64,000 nucleotides of DNA. Origin: Rhyacophila brunnea (Eukaryota; Arthropoda; Insecta; Trichoptera; Rhyacophilidae). The notes beneath the pieces are model-generated. The model made no database searches, was not told the origin of the DNA, and saw nothing but the letters and a program-made list of their open reading frames with translations. The stretch is taken from positions 806,001 through 870,000 of the forward strand of contig JAGYXB010001411.1 of assembly GCA_022495005.1 (NCBI GenBank), written 5' to 3'. How positions within the stretch are numbered: position 1 is the first letter of the stretch; each line of letters starts with the position of its first letter. Shown one piece after another: positions 11,740-23,345 of this stretch. The translations under genes and the position numbers were made by a program.

Positions 11740-12310
11740 ATTTATAAGTAGAAAAAGTCTTACCTCTATTTTTTTTAACAAAAAACACAATTTAAAAAAC
11801 TTCAGAAAGTTGGCCTGAGTGGGATTCGAGCTCATGTCATTCATTTTCCAGTTAAATGTTTTTGCATTTAAGCAAGCTCTCACGTCAAAACTCTTCTCGT
11901 CTGCAACGTGACGAATACGTCGATGTGACGTCATCGTTATTCACAAAACACACGTTGCCAAATGGAGCTCCGCAGATCGGTCGAATGTGACTTTTTAGTT
12001 TGAAAAACAAACATCTACTGTTGCATACTTCTCGGCAGACGTATGAGTTTAGATGTGAGAGCCGGCTAAGTAATCGATTCGTTTAAGATTCATGCGTGAT
12101 CTTGGGCTTCCACCAATCAGAAGGTTAATCGTAAATATTATAAATAATTCGTATGGATCATAGACGGATTGATAATTTTGAAGCAAAAGCATTCACTCCG
12201 AAAGCGAAAGATGTGAATTCAAGTCCCACTCGGTCCAATTTTTTTTTTTGGACCAAAAAGGGTTTTTAAAATTGTGTTTTCTTTACAATAAATAATCAAA
12301 CATTCATAAG
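11740..12310. mobile_element. Family C-like inverted element with tRNA-like segments at both ends
   Basis: A left arm near 11785-11840 (AACACAATTTAAAAAACTTC) and an inverse arm near 12215-12285 (GTTTTTAAAATTGTGTTTTC) enclose ~400 bp. B-box-like stretches face opposite ways: GTGGGATTCGAGCTCA (minus) near 11817 and GAATTCAAGTCCCACTC (plus) near 12214. The interior (11880-12180) is comparatively GC-rich, with several ACGTCA-type motifs and no supported gene. Confidence 0.55.
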
Positions 12311-12970
12311 CGTTATAGAATATATTATTCAGTAAGTCCTGAATTTAAATAATATTTTTTTTTTTAAAATAATGTTAACATACTCTATGCTTTTGTTGTG
12401 GTTTAATTGATCATCAGAGAAAAAATAATATTCTGTTTGTTTGCGTATCAAACGTCCTTAGCGGTATAATTTATAATTTAGTCATTATGTACGTACATGA
12501 TCGAAATATTTTGTGATTATTCATTTAAATACGTATTTATGATTCGATGTATTTGGATGTATATCATAATAATAATTGTCCTTTCAATGTATCAGTAAAT
12601 GAGCATGGCTAAAGTATCTCGCGTTTAGTGAACCATAATAAAAACGGAAAGCGGGACGACTGCGACTTTGGTTTCTTGGTGGTCTACAAAGAGACATGAG
12701 GGCAATTTTTGAACGAAGTAATATCATAAAATATGAAAACCTGCTGGAAAACTCGAAATAGCTTCAAAAGTAAATATAGTGCTTCGAACGGTGTCCAATA
12801 ATCCAATGAGAATATTGAGCGTACATTTATTTGCGTTAGAGTTTGCATTATATTTTTGTCTATGATTATTTGTATATGACAACCAATAACAGGTCAAGTT
12901 AACTGTAAATAATAAGATAACTTAAAATATGGTAATGCCATTATCATATTTTATTAGTAAGCGTAATAAT

Positions 12971-13358
12971 CATGGCCCCCACAAGGGGGGGTCTGATAAG
13001 GCTCTAGCCTGGGGGCGCGGGCTTTGGTGGGGCCCGGCTTGGTGGGTTGACTGGATGAGTTTAGAGATTAGCTTTAACAGTAGAAAAGCAGCGCTATTAT
13101 ACTTAGTGACCATCAACATTTTAAATTATATGATTATGCAATGTAATTTTTGATTATTGTGTTGATACTCGACAACTCCATAATTAAAGCAGATGTATTA
13201 AAAATCGCTAATAATACTCTGTATAAGTACCCAAATTGACCTAAAACAGAATTTGAAAAACATTAATGTAGTGCGTCACTGCTTTTAATCTTAGCAATAG
13301 GTAGGGGGCCCACCAAAGATCCTAGCCTGAGGGCCCGCTTCGTGATGTGGGGACCATG
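12971..13358. mobile_element. MITE family E, full copy
   Basis: The ends are CATGGCCCCCACAAGG and GATGTGGGGACCATG. Inner blocks are CTAGCCTGGGGGCGCGGGC on the left and AGCCTGAGGGCCCGCTTCG on the right, themselves roughly inverted. Local GC runs stand out from the AT-rich surroundings. Non-coding. Confidence 0.7.
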
Positions 13359-13404
13359 GTTATAATAGTATTAATAAAACGACTTGTTCTTTGGACACGT
13401 TGGA

Positions 13405-13494
13405 CGCGGACGACACGGCTGCCGTGTCCCCGTTAAACGGCCATTAGATGCAATTTTCATGTTATTTAAATGTGGCAATTGAAAATTAATTAAA
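13405..13494. repeat. Diverged repeat shared with 40420-40513 (inverted)
   Basis: Both places hold CGCGGACGACACG, then GGCCATT, then CATGTTATTTAAATG in the same order and spacing, on opposite strands. The second lies ~60 bp upstream of the Dscam exon acceptor. It could be an old transposon remnant or a non-coding module. Confidence 0.5.
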
Positions 13495-14564
13495 AGGTAC
13501 GCAGTGATTGTGTTAAAGAACGTAGCTAATTTATTCTTGAAGAAGCTGCTTATGTCAGTTATTTAATTAGGTACCTATTGATATTACAATGGTAAATACG
13601 AGAATGTAAACATAACTCCCGATGTATTTTACATAGGTACCTACCTAATATTAATAATATATGTATGTATATATTATATTACAAAACCATAATAAATACT
13701 TAAATGAGAATTTAAATACAAAATAACACCAACGATAATATTTAATAGGCACCTATCTAATATTGATATTACAATGGTATATACGAAAATATAAACAGAA
13801 CTCCTGATGTATTTTACATACTAGGTACTTAATATTAATAAATGAGAATTTAAATACAAAATAACACTTCCAACGATAATATTTAAAAGACAAAAAACAA
13901 CAAATAACGGAGCTTTTCGGCGTTACGTTTCGACGTTTAATCTGTTTTCTACCTGTCAAAATTAAAACGGACGACCGCAGCGCCTCTAGCGCCAAACCAC
14001 ACGAAACTCAAAAACGTCTTCCACTTTCAGAATAGTATGCGGTTGTCAAAATCGAAGGAGAAATAAAATTTCTCATATAAAATTGAAGTAGGCCACTACT
14101 GCTTGTAAAATTGAATAAACAATCAGTATAAGAATTGTAAGAACGATGTGTACTATATAATTTGTACTGAACGTGGATACATAAAATCTCTTTAGAAATC
14201 TTGGCATTAGAAACGAGAAAGTTTTTAAGATCTATGCTTAAAAGAAGTCTATTTTGGCGATTTCTGAGAAATCTATTCGACTAAAAAGTAAGTCTTTTAT
14301 AAGAGCGACTTTATGTATGAAACTTTTCAAAGACGAGTGTATAATGACTTTGCAAACTACTTGTGCGCTTGGCCTGGGGAATAAGAGAGTTTTACTATTC
14401 TTCAATACAAAGTATGATTTTATTTTTGATTTATTTTATTTTTTATTGTATTTTAACAAAAAAAAAATACAATCTAGTGGACAATGCACACGTGGCATAG
14501 GCTCCTAGATACGACTCCAGTTAGTCGAGTTAAATTCATTTTGAAAACACTTCGGAGAAAATAT

Positions 14565-15747
14565 CGTCTCTGTTCTGGCAAAACACACTAACTGGAGAAT
14601 ACTAGTTTTGAGTAATTTGACTTTGAAGTTGTTAAAATGTTTGAAATGGTCTATCATGTGAGTTTATTAAGGGGGGACATGCTCGTCGTAGGTCAAAATT
14701 GAGTTTTTTTGTATTTTCAAACCATGATCCTGGACATCTCTTAAACGTTGTAGATAATCTATTTATATAATTTTGAAGCCTTATTATCCTTTATATTTAT
14801 TTTAAACATTTGATGACTGCATAAACTATTTTTAGTACATAAAATAGTATTCTTTTAAACCTCTCGCTCTAATGTTTTAGAATATAGTCATATTTCGGTA
14901 CATGAATGTGCAGTGGTGCTAAGATTTTTAACATTTATTAATTCTTAAACGCATTTATAAAACCATCACTATAATTAATGACGAGATAATTTTAGTAAAA
15001 TATTTACGATAAAAAATTATATTGATAATCTCTTTGATCCCAAATTTTACAAGAATTAGGCATTTTATTATTCAAAAGATCGGCAAGATTAACACATTTG
15101 AAGATAATTCTACAGATACTAATTATAAGCTATATCTTTTACTATTCAAGTGTGATAAACATCCTACGAATATTGATTGCTTTATAATAATTATTGAACT
15201 TAGAATAAGGTAGTGTTTTTTTGAAATACGCCATTTCTTTTGGCATTCTCCAGTGGTTAAGCTACAACATACGGCCGTAGCCATAAATTGACAAATTTGA
15301 CAAATTGATGGTCTTATAAATGCGTTTAATAATTAATAAATGTAACATCACTGCACATTAATGTACCGAAATATGACTATATTCTAAAACATTAGAGCGA
15401 GAGGTTTAAAAGAATACTATTTTATGTAATAAAAATACTTTATGCAGTCATCAAATATTTAAAATAAATATAAAGGATAATAAGGCTTCAAAATTATATA
15501 AATAGATTATCTACAACGTTTAAGGAATGTCCAGGATCATGGTTTGAAAATACAAAAAAAACTCAATTTTTACCTACGACGAGCATGTCCCCCCTTAAGT
15601 AATCGTAAAAAGGATTACTTTAAAATAAGGACTGTTTATTTATTAAGAATGTTTCCAGACGGTAAAGTTTGAAATAAGGAACATTTTGGTATAACTAACT
15701 CAATATGTCATTTTTTCGAAGAAGTGTCTTCTGCCAGAAGAGTGACG
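14565..15747 (-). mobile_element. MITE D, copy 1, split by a TTAA-flanked insertion
   Basis: Without the insertion the element is ~250 bp with inverted ends, CGTCTCTGTTCTGGC on the left and CTTCTGCCAGAAGAGTGACG on the right. It is the reverse complement of the intact copies at 55961-56214 and 61630-61884. It is flanked by AATAT on both sides. Confidence 0.85.
14667..15598. mobile_element. piggyBac-type MITE with ~300 bp inverted repeats
   Basis: TTAA at 14667-14670 and 15595-15598 bracket the element. Its ends are GGGGGGACATGCTCGTCGTA and the inverse. The arms span about 14671-14970 and 15308-15594 and agree closely throughout. TTAA targets with G/C-run termini are typical of the piggyBac superfamily. 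The centre (14970-15308) is AT-rich with no transposase. The empty site is seen in the two intact MITE D copies as GATTACTTAATAAACTC. Confidence 0.85.
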
Positions 15748-16060
15748 AATATTATAACCAACAGAAAAAAACTTTTTGAAAAAAGTAAGACATCCTTCAG
15801 GAATCTAACCTGCATTTCTCGGGTATCGCGCCCACGCATATTAACCACTATTCTAAAGAAGTCATACTTAATTGCGACAAATTTTAACACTAATGGTTAA
15901 TACTCACTGAACTCACTCACTGACTCACGGTTCGATTCCTGCGGGGTGTCTTACTTTTTTCAAAAAGATTTTTTCTATTCGTTATAATTTATTTTCTTAG
16001 AAGTGTTTTCAAAATTATGTATGTTTAAAAAATATTATTTACTTCATGAATAAATTAGAG

Positions 16061-17340
16061 GTAAACTTTACTATTAAATAGTTACTCAAAATTATATTAT
16101 ATCTACAGATAATTCCAAAACTATATGAAGAAAAAATAATTGGTCTGAAATCTAAAAGGTATGAAAATGGTTTGGCTTTATGTAGCGTTTTTATTTGAGT
16201 AGCATCATCCAAAATTCAGATAGAAATGATATTATCAAACCTTCATTGGGAAACTAACTGAAAGAAGATGACGAAAAATTTATTAATCGTAGCACACAAG
16301 TTGATTTAAAGCACGTTTCAAAGGTAATAAACATTAAAAAGGTCGTAAATATTTACTAGCTATAATTATTGGAAACAGGCCACTCGGGAGTCTGTCTTTG
16401 AAAACAATACTATATTAGTTGCTTTGTAATGGCCAATTTATTATCGGAGTTGTGTTATGAATTGCTATCGACAAAATAAAATACATGGCTTAACTCATGA
16501 GTGCTCAACTGGTTGATTGTGAAACAGTTTTGAAGTTTTAAATTTCAAATATATATTCAAAATCTTGATTAGCGAAAAAACGAAGACATTTACACGTGCT
16601 AGTATAAAATATTACTATATTTTAAATTTAATTTAATTTTTAGGTCAATCATAGAGGATAAGTAGATAAATTATATAATTTTAATATAGAAAAAAATATG
16701 AGATGGTCCCAATAACAGGCAAACACAAAAAGCATAACAAATCAAATTAACTTGGATCAAATATTAGGTACAGCTGTAACGTTATTGAAAATCGTTAAAA
16801 AATAAAAACACATTAGTAGTTTAGTCATAAAAAAAATAGACGGAAAAAAACATAAAAAGTAAATACATAGAAGATAAGACAGGCAATATAAGAAAAGAAG
16901 AATACTATAAAAATAAGCAGTCGTCCGGATACAATAAATTAGTCGTAGATTTTGGAGCAACTTAATTTGAAAGAGTCAAGAGAACAAAACAGAGTCACTC
17001 AATCACTGTGAAATTTAAAGTTCTGTAGAGTCGAGCCACCGGACAATAATAATTGTAACTTCGATTGGTTTTATATGTATAAATGTATAAAAATGAGAAA
17101 ACGTGAGGACAAAATGTTGACTCTTGGTACATTAAATTTAATGTAACACAGTAGTTGTGGAGAATCTGAATGATTATTAATTTATTTTAAGATAAAAATA
17201 TGTAGTATAATAGTACACCGTGTTTCTAAAGATTGGATTTATTTATATATTAAAAGAATTTCAATTTCCGCCTTTTTAAATCTTCCACTTCCTCATCGGA
17301 ATAGCCGTGTGTGGGAGCATACACTTGCAGAAACTAAAGC
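16061..17340. other. No supported feature
   Basis: AT-rich background; the Phe/Leu/Tyr-rich minus frame at 16757-16960 is a chance product of composition. Confidence 0.5.
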
Positions 17341-17349
17341 TGGTATCTG

Positions 17350-17645
17350 CTGTTGATTCGAATGATCAAACTAGCCACGCTATCAGATAAACAGTTGAAT
17401 TCAACAATAAAATGGCATTGGACTAAATATGTCGAATACATAACCGCTGAACAAATGACTTCATATATTGGTACCCAAGAGGCACTAAACCACCTACAGG
17501 GATGCCCTAATACCCGCTGTACAGACGAGATGATAAATTTTGGTGGATTTACGTAGCAGCAAAGAACTAGGGACCGGGATGAGTGGATAGAGCCATAGAG
17601 AGGTTTTTATCCAGCAGTGGATCGACTCCGGCTGATGATGACTAT
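17350..17645 (+). pseudogene. RTE-like LINE, 3' coding end
   Basis: A frame with stops gives GCPNTRCTDEMINFGG, then RTRDRDEWIEP and VFIQQWIDSG, matching the usual RTE C-terminus (GRPxTRWxDDI ... AQDREEW ... AFIQQWxxxG). It ends with GGCTGATGATGAC, the typical short repeat tail. Confidence 0.7.
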
Positions 17646-18211
17646 ATTTTAAAAAAATCCAAGTATCGGCAAACGTATATAATAACGACACCATTGTGAA
17701 TTTAAAAGCAGTCCAAAATATCGTATACGTATAGAGAAAAGCTAATAAGCGCTATGGTAAAATTTGACATACAAAAGAAACTAATCAACTTCACAAGTAA
17801 TGAAACAAGTTGAATGTAAAGTACAAAACTTAATGTAAATAATACTGTATGATAGTCGTTAGTTCATTATTCGACATCGCACTCCAAAAAATAATTCGAG
17901 ATTCGAAACAAAATTGCTTTGTGGTGTTTTTTAATAAAATGTTTTATATTTTTTCCCTTTGTGTGAATTAATCTATGCACATTTGATAGTGTTATTAGAA
18001 AATATAACATAGAGAAAAACATGGATCAAGTGGAATTTGAACACACATAATTACATCGGTTGTCGGACGAGTGTTTTTAATACAAAGCTGCGACAAAGGC
18101 TTTTTCCAGCGGATATTTTTTAAATTCAACCTAAATAAGTAGCCGAGTTTTAAATATTATGTTTCTGACACTTTTAAAATAATAATTATTAAAGTATGGT
18201 ACCTTAGATTG

Positions 18212-18345
18212 ATCCACGATGGCCGAGTGGTAAAATGTTAATCTACGATGCTTACAATCACATGTTGTTTTACAATTTGTATTTGGAGACAGAGTATGGA
18301 TCTAATAAGATGAACAAATGGCTTACATCCATAATCATTCCAGCG
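18212..18345 (+). mobile_element. SINE S1 fragment
   Basis: A head GATGGCCGAGTGGTAAAATG and a middle GATCTAATAAGATGAACAAA followed by TGGCTTACATCC match the S1 family. The B box is largely lost. It abuts the foldback element beginning near 18345. Confidence 0.5.
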
Positions 18346-19500
18346 TATATATTCTATACACAAGGCTACTATCGGCGGCTATCTGCAGCTATCGAGTTTA
18401 TCATATGTATGTATTGAAGCGGTTAATTGTTATAATGAGTTGTCAAAAAGTGCTGTGTTTTAACAACACCTCTCTGTGGCTGTGTTGATCAGTGGCGAAG
18501 GCTCCATAGTAGGCGATTATTTAAAGCCTACATACTAATAAAAATAGATCTTCAAGCAAATAATTTAAATTAAAAAAAATAAATACACTGAAAAATCCAA
18601 GATAATTAATAGTCATCTATCGTCAAAATTCAGAAGTACATAGTTTTATTTTATAAAGTAGTATGGTTTAGAACCATAACTACTGCCGCGTGGATTCAAC
18701 TATGTTATGAAATATTCGATGGGAATTTAAGATCTGGTTTGTATGCGTTTTTAGTCACGTGACGCCACTGACGCCAGTCTCTGTCTGGCTTTTCATTCCG
18801 AAATCATAGGCTGTTTAGTTAGCGCTTACATCCTCACATGTATTCAAAATAATTAATAAGAAGTTAATTTAAAAAATAATTTCTATGGGATTTAATCACA
18901 TATAAAATATTGATTGTTGTTAAAAATATAAAATAATTTATTTCGCGATTTTTATTTATCAGTTATTTATACCTAAGTCTGTCTTTTAAATATGTAAGTA
19001 TTTTAAAATGTCTAGTTTTACGGGTTAAATTATAAATTGTTATGGAACATAACACGACACAGAACATAACATAACACGAACATAACAGAACACAACAACG
19101 GATATTTTCAAAGATGATAGATAATATATTTTGAGCGTATGTTACGTTTATAGGAAAATACATAATTCAATCTAATTACTTATTTATAAACTAATTATAT
19201 CAAACTTATTGAGATTTTGAAATTTCATCGATTTAGTGTACCTACCTATTCATCAGTAGTAATATAGGGTTATCTTCTTATTTCCCGTAAATATATCTGA
19301 CAAGCTTGGTTACTCCACAAAACTTGGTCTTTCCAAAAGTCACCCTTCGCCACTGGTGTTGATAGACAATTTTTGTAAAGTTTAGACGCCTAACTTATTG
19401 TAAAAATTGTAATCATCAATACATTAATATGATAAACTACCTTCGATAGTCGCTGATAGCCGCTGATATCAGCCTTGTGTATGAATAGATGCGTAGAATC
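18340..19500. mobile_element. Foldback element (family G) split by a hAT-type element
   Basis: The left arm at about 18345-18481 starts ATTCTATACACAAGGC. The right arm at 19364-19495 is its inverse, ending GCCTTGTGTATGAATAG. Both share the TTTATCAT...ATGTATTGA block. The hAT-type element at 18490-19355 lies between the arms. A related single arm is at 23155-23265. Confidence 0.65.
18490..19355. mobile_element. Non-autonomous hAT-type element
   Basis: An 866 bp element with ends CAGTGGCGAAGG and CCTTCGCCACTG, flanked by a perfect 8 bp duplication, GTGTTGAT, at 18482-18489 and 19356-19363. The CAGTGGCG terminus and 8 bp target are hAT features. Inside are AT-rich sequence, a CACGTGACGCCACTGACGCC stretch and a short run of AACATAACAC-like units near 19040-19100. 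No transposase frame. Confidence 0.85.
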
Positions 19501-20094
19501 GAACATGGTAAAATAATACTACCTACATTATTCATTTCGGTGTTGAATTAATAGTGAATAAGTAGGTATGTGTAAACATTGTTTATAATATTTGTATATT
19601 ATTATGCTAGCTTACATTTATATAAACAAAATATATGCATACCGTACAAAGTGCTCTTCTATCAACAATATTTCTTCTACGGGGCTTACTACTTACTTTT
19701 TTAACGTACCATTGCTAAAATAATAATGAATTGATGACTTTAATGGTTGACTTGTCCTTTTTCAGATCATTTTTTAACTATATTCATCCCCAACGAAATG
19801 AAAAATAAAAATAGCGAAAAGGTTGGTCATCAGTGGTTGAACCGTTCAATTTGATAAGGAAAATGCTAACGACAGTGACAAATTTCTGAACAACAAGCGC
19901 TCTAAATTAATTATGGCTCCAATTCCAAAGTTAAACGATGAAATTAATATCCAAAGTGCTTGTATTGAGCTCACAATATTTTGAAAATTTATACTTAAAT
20001 TTTACTGGGTACTATAGTACTAGGTAAATAAAATTTTACCCCTTACGTACTAAATATACTCAATTTTATAATTTTTAGTTACCTATCTTTTTCT

Positions 20095-20300
20095 TCTTCT
20101 TTTGACGGCACTACAGCCAGATTCGAACTATAATAGTCTACTGCATTACTTTCCTCAAGTCGGTGGAAGCGATCTACTCCCGTATAGTCAGTCTTCATGG
20201 CCTCTCGGCTGTCATTATATTCAATTCTCCACACCTTACCATCACCCACGAAACTGTGTATTCACAGCTGAATCTTCTTTTCCAGCTTATTTTGCGGCTA
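20095..20300 (-). pseudogene. Probable LINE 3'-end fragment
   Basis: The minus-strand end reads GGCTGTAGTGCCGTCAAAAG followed by a GAAGAAGAAAAA tail, like other LINE ends in the window. The coding part is too worn to read. Confidence 0.4.
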
Positions 20301-20479
20301 AAGTGTGCACCTAACTACCTAATTAATTTATTTATTTAAGGGTTCGAGATAATCGGTTACCTAACTTTCATTGGGCCATGGATTTAGAATTATATATTCA
20401 CGTTCACTATTTATAATGTTATTTTATTTATTTTTATTTTATGTTTATATCATTATCAGAATCAGCCCATTACGTTATT

Positions 20480-20965
20480 GAGCACTGGATCAAACACACA
20501 TTGCAAAGCACTTTCTTCTTAATCATTCTTTCATGGCTAAGGATCGTGACTACCTTTAAATATCATCACCTTTTGATCGACCGAGACTTTTCATCCCTCT
20601 CAGTTTATTGCTTCTCTCAGGGAAAAGTGAATCCTAATCTATCCAGCCTTCACCGGGACTGCAAAAAATTGCATAATACGTCTCAGACATGCTATCCAAA
20701 GTTTTTCCTATATCTTTAATCTCTGGATGATTGACTAGTTCGTCCTGTACTCCGTCCAAGAAATACAAAGCATTCAGCATAATTCAATTCATAAAGCATC
20801 AATTAATTGTCTTCCGCTCCCTTGTCCTCAGTGTCCATGACTCGAAACCGTACAAAAATATGGAGTACATTAATGTTTGCGCAAGCACTATTTTCATAGA
20901 AATTTTCACAATCTGTGTGTGCCATATTATTTCTGCTTCAAAGCCGCCTTTACCACTGATGGTCG
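20480..20965 (-). pseudogene. RTE-like LINE fragment
   Basis: On the minus strand from about 20900: QTLMYSIFLYGFESWTLRTR followed by ERKTI, and after a break a stretch like MLCISWTEY. This is the segment after the RT domain that in RTE elements reads LYGSETWTLR...RRMLRISWT. Several stops and frameshifts. Confidence 0.65.
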
Positions 20966-21467
20966 ATTCCTGATATAGAAACTATATTTTTTGTTCATTA
21001 AAATATAAGTACTTAATAAGTATAATATAAAAAATATAGAATACGGCAAAAATATTTTTTTATCCAAAAGGATAGGTCTTCGTAGATTCATTTATTCTCC
21101 CTTAAAAAAAGAAAATACCATACTATTTATTCATAATTTAAAAAGTACACGTGTGGCATATAAATAAAAGCATATAATTTTCATGAGAACATAATATTAT
21201 GCTTTGAATACGTGTTTAATTGTATTATATCAAATATTTTGGTTTACGTCCGGACTAGTATAAATATTTTTTCCGTTACCCTACCACGCCGGTGGTCTAG
21301 AGGTAGAGCATGCAATTTTGGCTTGGCAAGAATTCTGTAATAATACACTTTTAAAACAAGCAACAACGAACCAAAAAGGTCGTTTTAAAGTAGATTTACA
21401 AAAAACATGACACTTTCGTGTTACGCCTCTGCATTATATTTCTTCATTGTAAGTTTTAATTTTTTTT

Positions 21468-21695
21468 CCGACCATATCCGATCCTAATAGGATCATATGG
21501 GCCTCCACAGAGTGGAGGTTTTGTATTGACAAATTTTTGTTTTTACGAGAAATGGATGTCACCACTTGCTCAACCTATAAGGTCGACTCATACACAAATT
21601 GAAAAACAATATGTGTACTTGTCAGACCCAGGATTTGAACCTGGGATCCACGACGCAATAAGCCAACGCTTAAGCCGCGCGGCCATTGTGGATGT
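21468..21695 (-). mobile_element. tRNA-derived SINE, family S1
   Basis: The same layout as 4370-4606: head GCCGCGCGGCTTAAGCG, B box GGTTCAAATCCTGG, middle ATAGGTTGAGCAAGTGG and tail ending GGATATGGTCGG. Short frames on both strands across it are not genes. Confidence 0.75.
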
Positions 21696-21934
21696 AGGTC
21701 TAAATACGTATTGGTAATGAATAATAATTATGAAGTGAAAGCCAAATAAATTTGAAATGTACCTACACACCTACACACCTACTAGCTTATGTTTTATTTA
21801 CATTAAAATAAACACATGTATACATATCTTCGTGGGTATTTCTGACTTGTTTATGTAGACGGGAATAAAATTTAGTGGTAAAATCGCACGTGCATCAAAA
21901 ATAACGTAAATTTCTGGCTGTCAAGATAAGTAAG

Positions 21935-22080
21935 TAAAGGGTTTTTTCTCCTCCCCCAAAGGCGGCGGGTGACGGCAATATGGGAAGGGTGTTAACTCTA
22001 ATCCCTTAACAAGTTCAAAGGGGTCACCAAGGGAAAAGATCCTGCCGCAACAGCTGCCACTGGGAGGCAAAGAAAATTGA
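21935..22080. other. GC-richer fragment, possibly transposon-derived
   Basis: CTCCCCCAAAGGCGGCGGG and CACCAAGGGAAAAGATCCTG, then GCCACTGGGAGGC. A weak similarity to the inverse of 49310-49385 (CCAAGGGAAATCAC ... GCCATGAGG) suggests both are pieces of one repeat. No gene is supported. Confidence 0.3.
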
Positions 22081-23154
22081 ACAAATCTGTGAAAAAACTT
22101 TATTTTTTAGACTTTTTTTGACCTTATATGTCAATTGAGGCGTGTGTCTACAAGAAAAAAAACTTTTAAAAAACTCAACGCTAGCTCAATGTTATGAAAC
22201 ATTTTTTTCCGACCTCAATTGGATTGATTAAATTTGTTCTTGCAAAAATATGAGAATTTATTCGAATCTAAAAGAAAAAGGACAATTTAATAATCTCTCA
22301 ATAAACTGAAGATAAACTTTCTTTTGTTTTTCTTTAGATCTGCAGCCATTTTAGTTATAAAATAAATGATGCTTACGTACAAAGCTTTTCTACCGTTGTT
22401 TAATAGATAACCAGATACAAAAACTGAATAATAGTTAGATATCCATTGCGGTAAAACATTCGTAATTTATTGCTGATTTTTTCCACTGAGGGAGGGTTAT
22501 AATAGAATAATTTAATTTTAATTATAATAACCATAGTCATTGATGTCACCACAATCTGTGGACTGCGTTCCCCAAACCATGGGATGGCGACATACGACTT
22601 AATACTGAATTCAGAATTCTTCACTTACCTTACCATAGTATCGCGCATCAACCATGACATATCCTCGCACATTCAGCTTGCTCAAATACTCTGCGACCAC
22701 CACTGTGATACTGAATCGTATGAGCTCGTACAATTATTAGTTATCATGTACGCGTTTAGGATCGTCAATATCCAACTGTGTCATCGGCGCCGCGTTGTGT
22801 CAAACTTAATTAATAATAAGGTAATTTAAAAAGTGACTTTTTATTAAATTATCACCGCGGTACGAAATATTTGATTTGTATACTATGATTTGACATTTTT
22901 TATTCTTGACGAGGGAGACGCGAATCCGAGAACCCCATTCAATTTGAGAAAAAAATAAAACTTGTTCCGAATTAAAGTAAAAACCATGTACATCGTAATT
23001 CATATGGTGAGCATTACTTATTACCTATACAGTTACTAACCACACGAATATTTCCTAAAATATATGCGTGTGTGATGTTATTTCAAATTTCATTCATATC
23101 GGCGAATGTCTTTATTAATTTTACGGTAACGTAATATAAAGAATACTAATTTTG

Positions 23155-23345
23155 ATTCATGCGCATCTATTCTATACACAAGGTAGCTATCGACATCTAT
23201 CGACGGTAGTTTATCATAATATGTATGTATTGAGGTATTAAAACTGTCTATCTTAGCTTATCTAGCTATAAAAGTTAACACAGTCAAAAGAGGAGTTATT
23301 AAAACATAGCACCGTTTGACAATTAAAATGACTCTTTAAATTTCA
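23155..23345 (+). mobile_element. Family G foldback relative
   Basis: CTATTCTATACACAAGGTAG and TTTATCATAATATGTATGT match the arms of the element at 18340-19500. The remainder to 23345 ends with AGCACCGTTTGACAATT, and no opposite arm is clear. Confidence 0.5.

Larger units (their letters stand above)
14530..16060. mobile_element. tRNA-cored inverted-arm element (family C), carrying two nested insertions
   Basis: The left arm (TTTTGAAAACACTTCGGAG, ending AAAATAT at 14564) resumes at 15748 as AATATTATAACC. The interior has a minus-strand tRNA-like segment near 15798-15870, and a plus-strand partial one ends near 15957 (GGTTCGATTCCTGC, B-box-like). The right arm is at 15947-16060. The gap is filled by MITE D (14565-15747), itself interrupted by a TTAA-flanked element. 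Flanking AATAT copies at 14560-14564 and 15748-15752 mark the D insertion. Confidence 0.75.

Noticed and set aside
19040..19100. CRISPR-like or satellite array of AACATAACAC units
   Set aside because: Only a few imperfect units, without spacers, inside a hAT-type element.
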